A stretch of 64,000 nt of DNA from an uncultured Prevotellaceae bacterium (GTDB lineage: Bacteria > Bacteroidota > Bacteroidia > Bacteroidales > Bacteroidaceae), in contig ONGG01000003.1 in the NCBI GenBank assembly GCA_900317305.1, forward strand, positions 49,225 through 113,224. The letters are read 5' to 3'. Positions 61,463-64,000 of this stretch are shown here, piece after piece; positions within the stretch are counted from its first letter, which is position 1, and each line of letters begins with the position of its first letter. A program made the position numbers and the translations under genes. The notes below the pieces were generated by a model. That model did no database searches. It worked only from the letters and a program-made list of their open reading frames with translations, and had not been told where the DNA came from.

Positions 61463-63619
61463 TTACTTGATTACGATTTTCCGTCCATCCCTGATATACA
61501 AGCCAGGGGCAGGACGATGGGTGACACGGCGACCCTGCAGGTCGTAAGTGACAGAGGATGGTGTTGTGATGAGGTCGGAGATATTGGGGTTGACCTTTGT
61601 GTCGTTGTTGATGTAGCGGATACCAGCGGCGGTGTCAATCTTTCCAAAGCCCCAACGGCCTTTAGTATCGGCATCGGTATAGGAATCGGTGTGTGAAGTG
61701 TGGCTCATCACATCCAACACATCTTCGAGCGTCATGTCGGGCTTGGCCTGTATCCAAAGCGCTATGGAGCCAGCCACGACGGGACACGACATCGAGGTGC
61801 CACTCTCGGCATCATAAGGATAGTCTTGCCACTGCATATTGTCGGCATAGGTCATATCTGAGTAGAAATAGTGGTTCACCGAAGAGACAACGTTCACACC
61901 TGGAGCGCATACCGTGGGCTGTACAACACCATTTAACGTCATGCCATAGCTGGAGAACCAAGCGATATCATCCTTCACATACGGCTCTTCATCTTCGCTG
62001 CCCATCGATGTGTCGGTCACGGTGCCATCACAGTTGCGATACAGTTCGTTTGCACAATAGGCACCCACGCTGATGACACGGTCGGTAGATGTGAAGTCGC
62101 CTCCCGACATCTCGCTGTCACCATCCACATAATTAGGCAGACCGAGATAGTTTTTGCCACCAAAACCTACCATATTGTCCCATAGGTCAATCTCCGTTCC
62201 TTCGGAGCCCCCCACGGTAAGTTCCCATAGATAAAGGTTGTGCACACCACCTAGGGCAGAGACACCTACACAAAGGCGGCCATTCTCATCGTGTGTGGCC
62301 AGCATAGCCACCGTGCCTTCAAAATACTTGGCCAGTGTGGCATCATCGTCGCTTGAGAATATAGAGATTTGCTCCTCGCAGTCGGGTGTAGCCGTAAATT
62401 TCTCTGTTGTCCAGACGGTGGTAAGACGACCCGTGAACTGATTGATTGATTTCAGCGCCAACTGTATGCTCACCTCGTCACCTGTACGGGTAAAACCCAT
62501 CACTTCAGGCTGATAGAAGTATTCATACTCACCCGTCTCATCCTCGGTCAAGGCAACGAGCAAGGTCTTCACCGAAAGCTTGTCGGCAGAGAATTTCTGG
62601 TAAAGATGGATGGGATATCCTCCCTCGTTACCTGCCGAGAAGACAGGGATAACGGTCTGCGACAGTTCGTTGAGCGCCTCGCACACACTACTCGTGCCAT
62701 CATGTGGACCCAAATGGCTATTGCCGCTGCAGCTCAGTACCACAGGCTGACTGGTCTGCTCGGCATAGGCGGCGATGAAGGCCAGTGCCAACTCCATATA
62801 ATCATCGAGGTCGATATCCTCGAATCCCTCTATGGTAACTTCCTCCATCGGGATGAGCACCAGGTCGGCCTCGGGTGCGATGCCACCATAGCCTTGGGGC
62901 GTGAGACTACCGGCAGCAATACCCGCGGTATGGGTACCATGAGTTTCGTTGCTGTCGTCTGTGGTCAGCGTGGCAATGAGCTCGGGAGTATCGTAGACGG
63001 AGCCTGGAAAGGTATACTCACCCAATTCGGGGTCGTTGACTGTGAACTTGTGTCCTCCCTCGTCGCCTAACCTATAGACACACTTGATGCGCGAACGGCC
63101 CTCAGCATCCTTGAAAGCCGGATGTTGGAAGTCGAAGCCAGCGTCGATGAGGCAGAGGGTGACGCCTTTGCCTGTATAGGCGGTGGCGCCCTCGGGCAAT
63201 GTAGGTCCGTTGAGCAGGCTGGCACCCGTCTCCACACGGGTCACATCACTTTTCATACGGCCCTTGTGCCCTCTGTCGATGCGCTTCACGCCCTCAATAC
63301 GCTGTAAGGCATCCACGCTGTCGACGGGAATGCTCACTACAATTTGGTGTCCCAGACGCGATTTGACTTCTGCACCAACGGCCTTCATTTGCCTTGCTGT
63401 TCCTGCCACGTCATTGGCCGACACCGTCACCACCAAAGTCACACACGATGGCTGCTGGGCGTCCACCGACTGTCCCTTGGCGCGGGCAGCGGCAGTCTGT
63501 CGCTCCACTTTTGCCTTATGCCTCATAATGCCCATCCTGGCTTGAGGCGTTAGCTTGCCCTGGGCCATCATAGTGAGGCAAAGGGTAGCTAATAGGAGAA
63601 GAGAAAAAAATCTTTTCAT
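61463..63619 (-). CDS. Secreted S8-family (subtilisin-like) serine protease
   Basis: A 718-residue exported protease with a signal peptide (about 1-19), an inhibitor-like propeptide (about 50-125) and an S8 catalytic domain holding all three residues: D159 in LCLIDAGFDF, H227 in THGTHTAGIAAG and S609 in GTSMSCPVVAGSIALW. A large insert (about 330-480) separates His and Ser, as in several Bacteroidetes subtilases. The tail YDLQGRRV...GLYIRDGRKIVIK matches the sorting-like ends of other secreted proteins here. It has its own promoter and shows no link to the glycan genes; it probably feeds on or processes proteins outside the cell. Confidence 0.92.
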   Translation of the reverse strand: MKRFFSLLLLATLCLTMMAQGKLTPQARMGIMRHKAKVERQTAAARAKGQSVDAQQPSCVTLVVTVSANDVAGTARQMKAVGAEVKSRLGHQIVVSIPVDSVDALQRIEGVKRIDRGHKGRMKSDVTRVETGASLLNGPTLPEGATAYTGKGVTLCLIDAGFDFQHPAFKDAEGRSRIKCVYRLGDEGGHKFTVNDPELGEYTFPGSVYDTPELIATLTTDDSNETHGTHTAGIAAGSLTPQGYGGIAPEADLVLIPMEEVTIEGFEDIDLDDYMELALAFIAAYAEQTSQPVVLSCSGNSHLGPHDGTSSVCEALNELSQTVIPVFSAGNEGGYPIHLYQKFSADKLSVKTLLVALTEDETGEYEYFYQPEVMGFTRTGDEVSIQLALKSINQFTGRLTTVWTTEKFTATPDCEEQISIFSSDDDATLAKYFEGTVAMLATHDENGRLCVGVSALGGVHNLYLWELTVGGSEGTEIDLWDNMVGFGGKNYLGLPNYVDGDSEMSGGDFTSTDRVISVGAYCANELYRNCDGTVTDTSMGSEDEEPYVKDDIAWFSSYGMTLNGVVQPTVCAPGVNVVSSVNHYFYSDMTYADNMQWQDYPYDAESGTSMSCPVVAGSIALWIQAKPDMTLEDVLDVMSHTSHTDSYTDADTKGRWGFGKIDTAAGIRYINNDTKVNPNISDLITTPSSVTYDLQGRRVTHRPAPGLYIRDGRKIVIK

Positions 63620-63704
63620 AAAAAGCTTTGTTCCTTATTAAATTCGTTTTCAGTTGACATGCAAAGCCGATAGCACCAATGGTCCTCCTGCTTCTCTGAC
63701 TCGG

Positions 63705-63712
63705 CAAAGGTA
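63705..63712 (-). promoter_or_regulatory. Probable -7 box of the subtilase gene
   Basis: TACCTTTG on the minus strand, 85 bases upstream of the ATG at 63619, fits TAnnTTTG. Confidence 0.5.
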
Positions 63713-63798
63713 CGAAATAATTGTCAAAATCATAACCCTCAAGTCTTTTTTTCACATCGCAATCCAGTTTAGCATGAGATAGTGCCACTGCATACTCA

Positions 63799-63830
63799 AA
63801 AAAAGAGTGCGCCTCGTAGCGAGGTGCACC
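63799..63830 (-). terminator. Terminator of a gene beyond the right edge
   Basis: On the minus strand GTGCACCTCG / CGAGGCGCAC (10-bp stem, one wobble, 3-base loop; 63830-63808) is followed by CTCTTTTTTT. It should end a minus-strand transcript entering from the right. Confidence 0.75.
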
Positions 63831-64000
63831 CATAAATTATAGGTATATCGAATCAAGTAAGTATGTGAAGAGAGTCGCGTGTTGATGCGGACTCACCATT
63901 TAGTTACTATGTTTGCACCAGCAAGTGCAATAAGGACATAGTAGAGGCTGGTCTGTAAGGCTTAACAAGGACGTGAGACAGTTCTTCGTGCAAGATCATC
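63831..64000. other. Unassigned right end
   Basis: 170 bases between the terminator at 63799 and the window edge. On the minus strand two frames are open for 20-30 codons (one ending ...ALAGANIVTKW then stop at about 63895), either of which could be the 3' end of a gene beyond the edge. Neither is long enough to support. Confidence 0.3.

Noticed and set aside
63831-64000. A gene fragment at the right edge
   Set aside because: Two short minus-strand frames are open, but neither shows a recognised motif, and a terminator downstream does not tell which is real.

Overview
The window looks like part of a chromosome from a Bacteroidales bacterium, most likely Prevotellaceae. It has SusC/SusD pairs, lipoproteins with short lipoboxes, TAnnTTTG-type -7 promoter boxes, many secreted glycoside hydrolases, and several secreted proteins that end in a short tail of the kind YDLxGRxV...GKKxxxR. 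I saw no tRNA, rRNA, CRISPR array, insertion sequence or phage gene.

Layout. (1) 1-10.9 kb: a polysaccharide utilisation locus with the start of a SusC receptor (minus strand, runs off the left edge), a membrane-spanning helix-turn-helix regulator, and a divergent four-gene operon: a GH16-GH18 fusion, a GH18-ThuA fusion, a GH9 enzyme and a lone ThuA protein. beta-1,3-glucanase-type GH16 joined to chitinase-type GH18 suggests a fungal-type cell wall as substrate. Both promoters carry the same pair of direct repeats at the same spacing. (2) 10.9-13.3 kb: a small secreted protein and a TMEM43-family membrane protein. (3) 13.4-19.9 kb: a minus-strand operon of pectate lyase, split transketolase (two genes), FGGY kinase and a fucose-isomerase-like protein, which fits D-apiose catabolism. 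(4) 20.2-22.5 kb: two NTF2-like proteins, an AraC regulator and a membrane-anchored flavodoxin. (5) 22.5-28.7 kb: repeats, a DUF6624 lipoprotein, a subtype B tannase, and a PepSY-TM/MFS pair.

(6) 29.0-34.8 kb: a five-gene minus-strand operon of DapA-type aldolase, sodium/solute symporter, Fe-alcohol dehydrogenase, PdxA-type dehydrogenase and DUF1537 four-carbon acid sugar kinase. Next come a queuosine-precursor transporter and (7) 35.9-51.7 kb, a large plus-strand operon: a propeller/GH142-like protein, an esterase, GH95, GH140 (apiosidase family), GH78 fused to a sialidase-like propeller, and GH2. (8) 52.0-61.4 kb: two related beta-helix surface proteins followed by a full SusC/SusD pair. 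(9) 61.5-63.6 kb: a secreted subtilisin-like protease.

How it fits together. Regions 3, 6, 7 and 8 read as one distributed system for rhamnogalacturonan II (RG-II), the most complex pectin. GH140 would release apiose for region 3. The 35.9-kb protein would release arabinose and the 3-deoxy diacid Dha of side chain D. The region 6 operon can be laid out as a full cytoplasmic route for Dha: aldol cleavage to pyruvate and a four-carbon aldehyde acid, reduction to D-threonate, then kinase and PdxA steps to dihydroxyacetone phosphate. The stereochemistry of Dha predicts exactly D-threonate. The GH78-sialidase fusion could strip the Rha-Kdo side chain C. These substrate assignments are inference; the families are read from the sequence.
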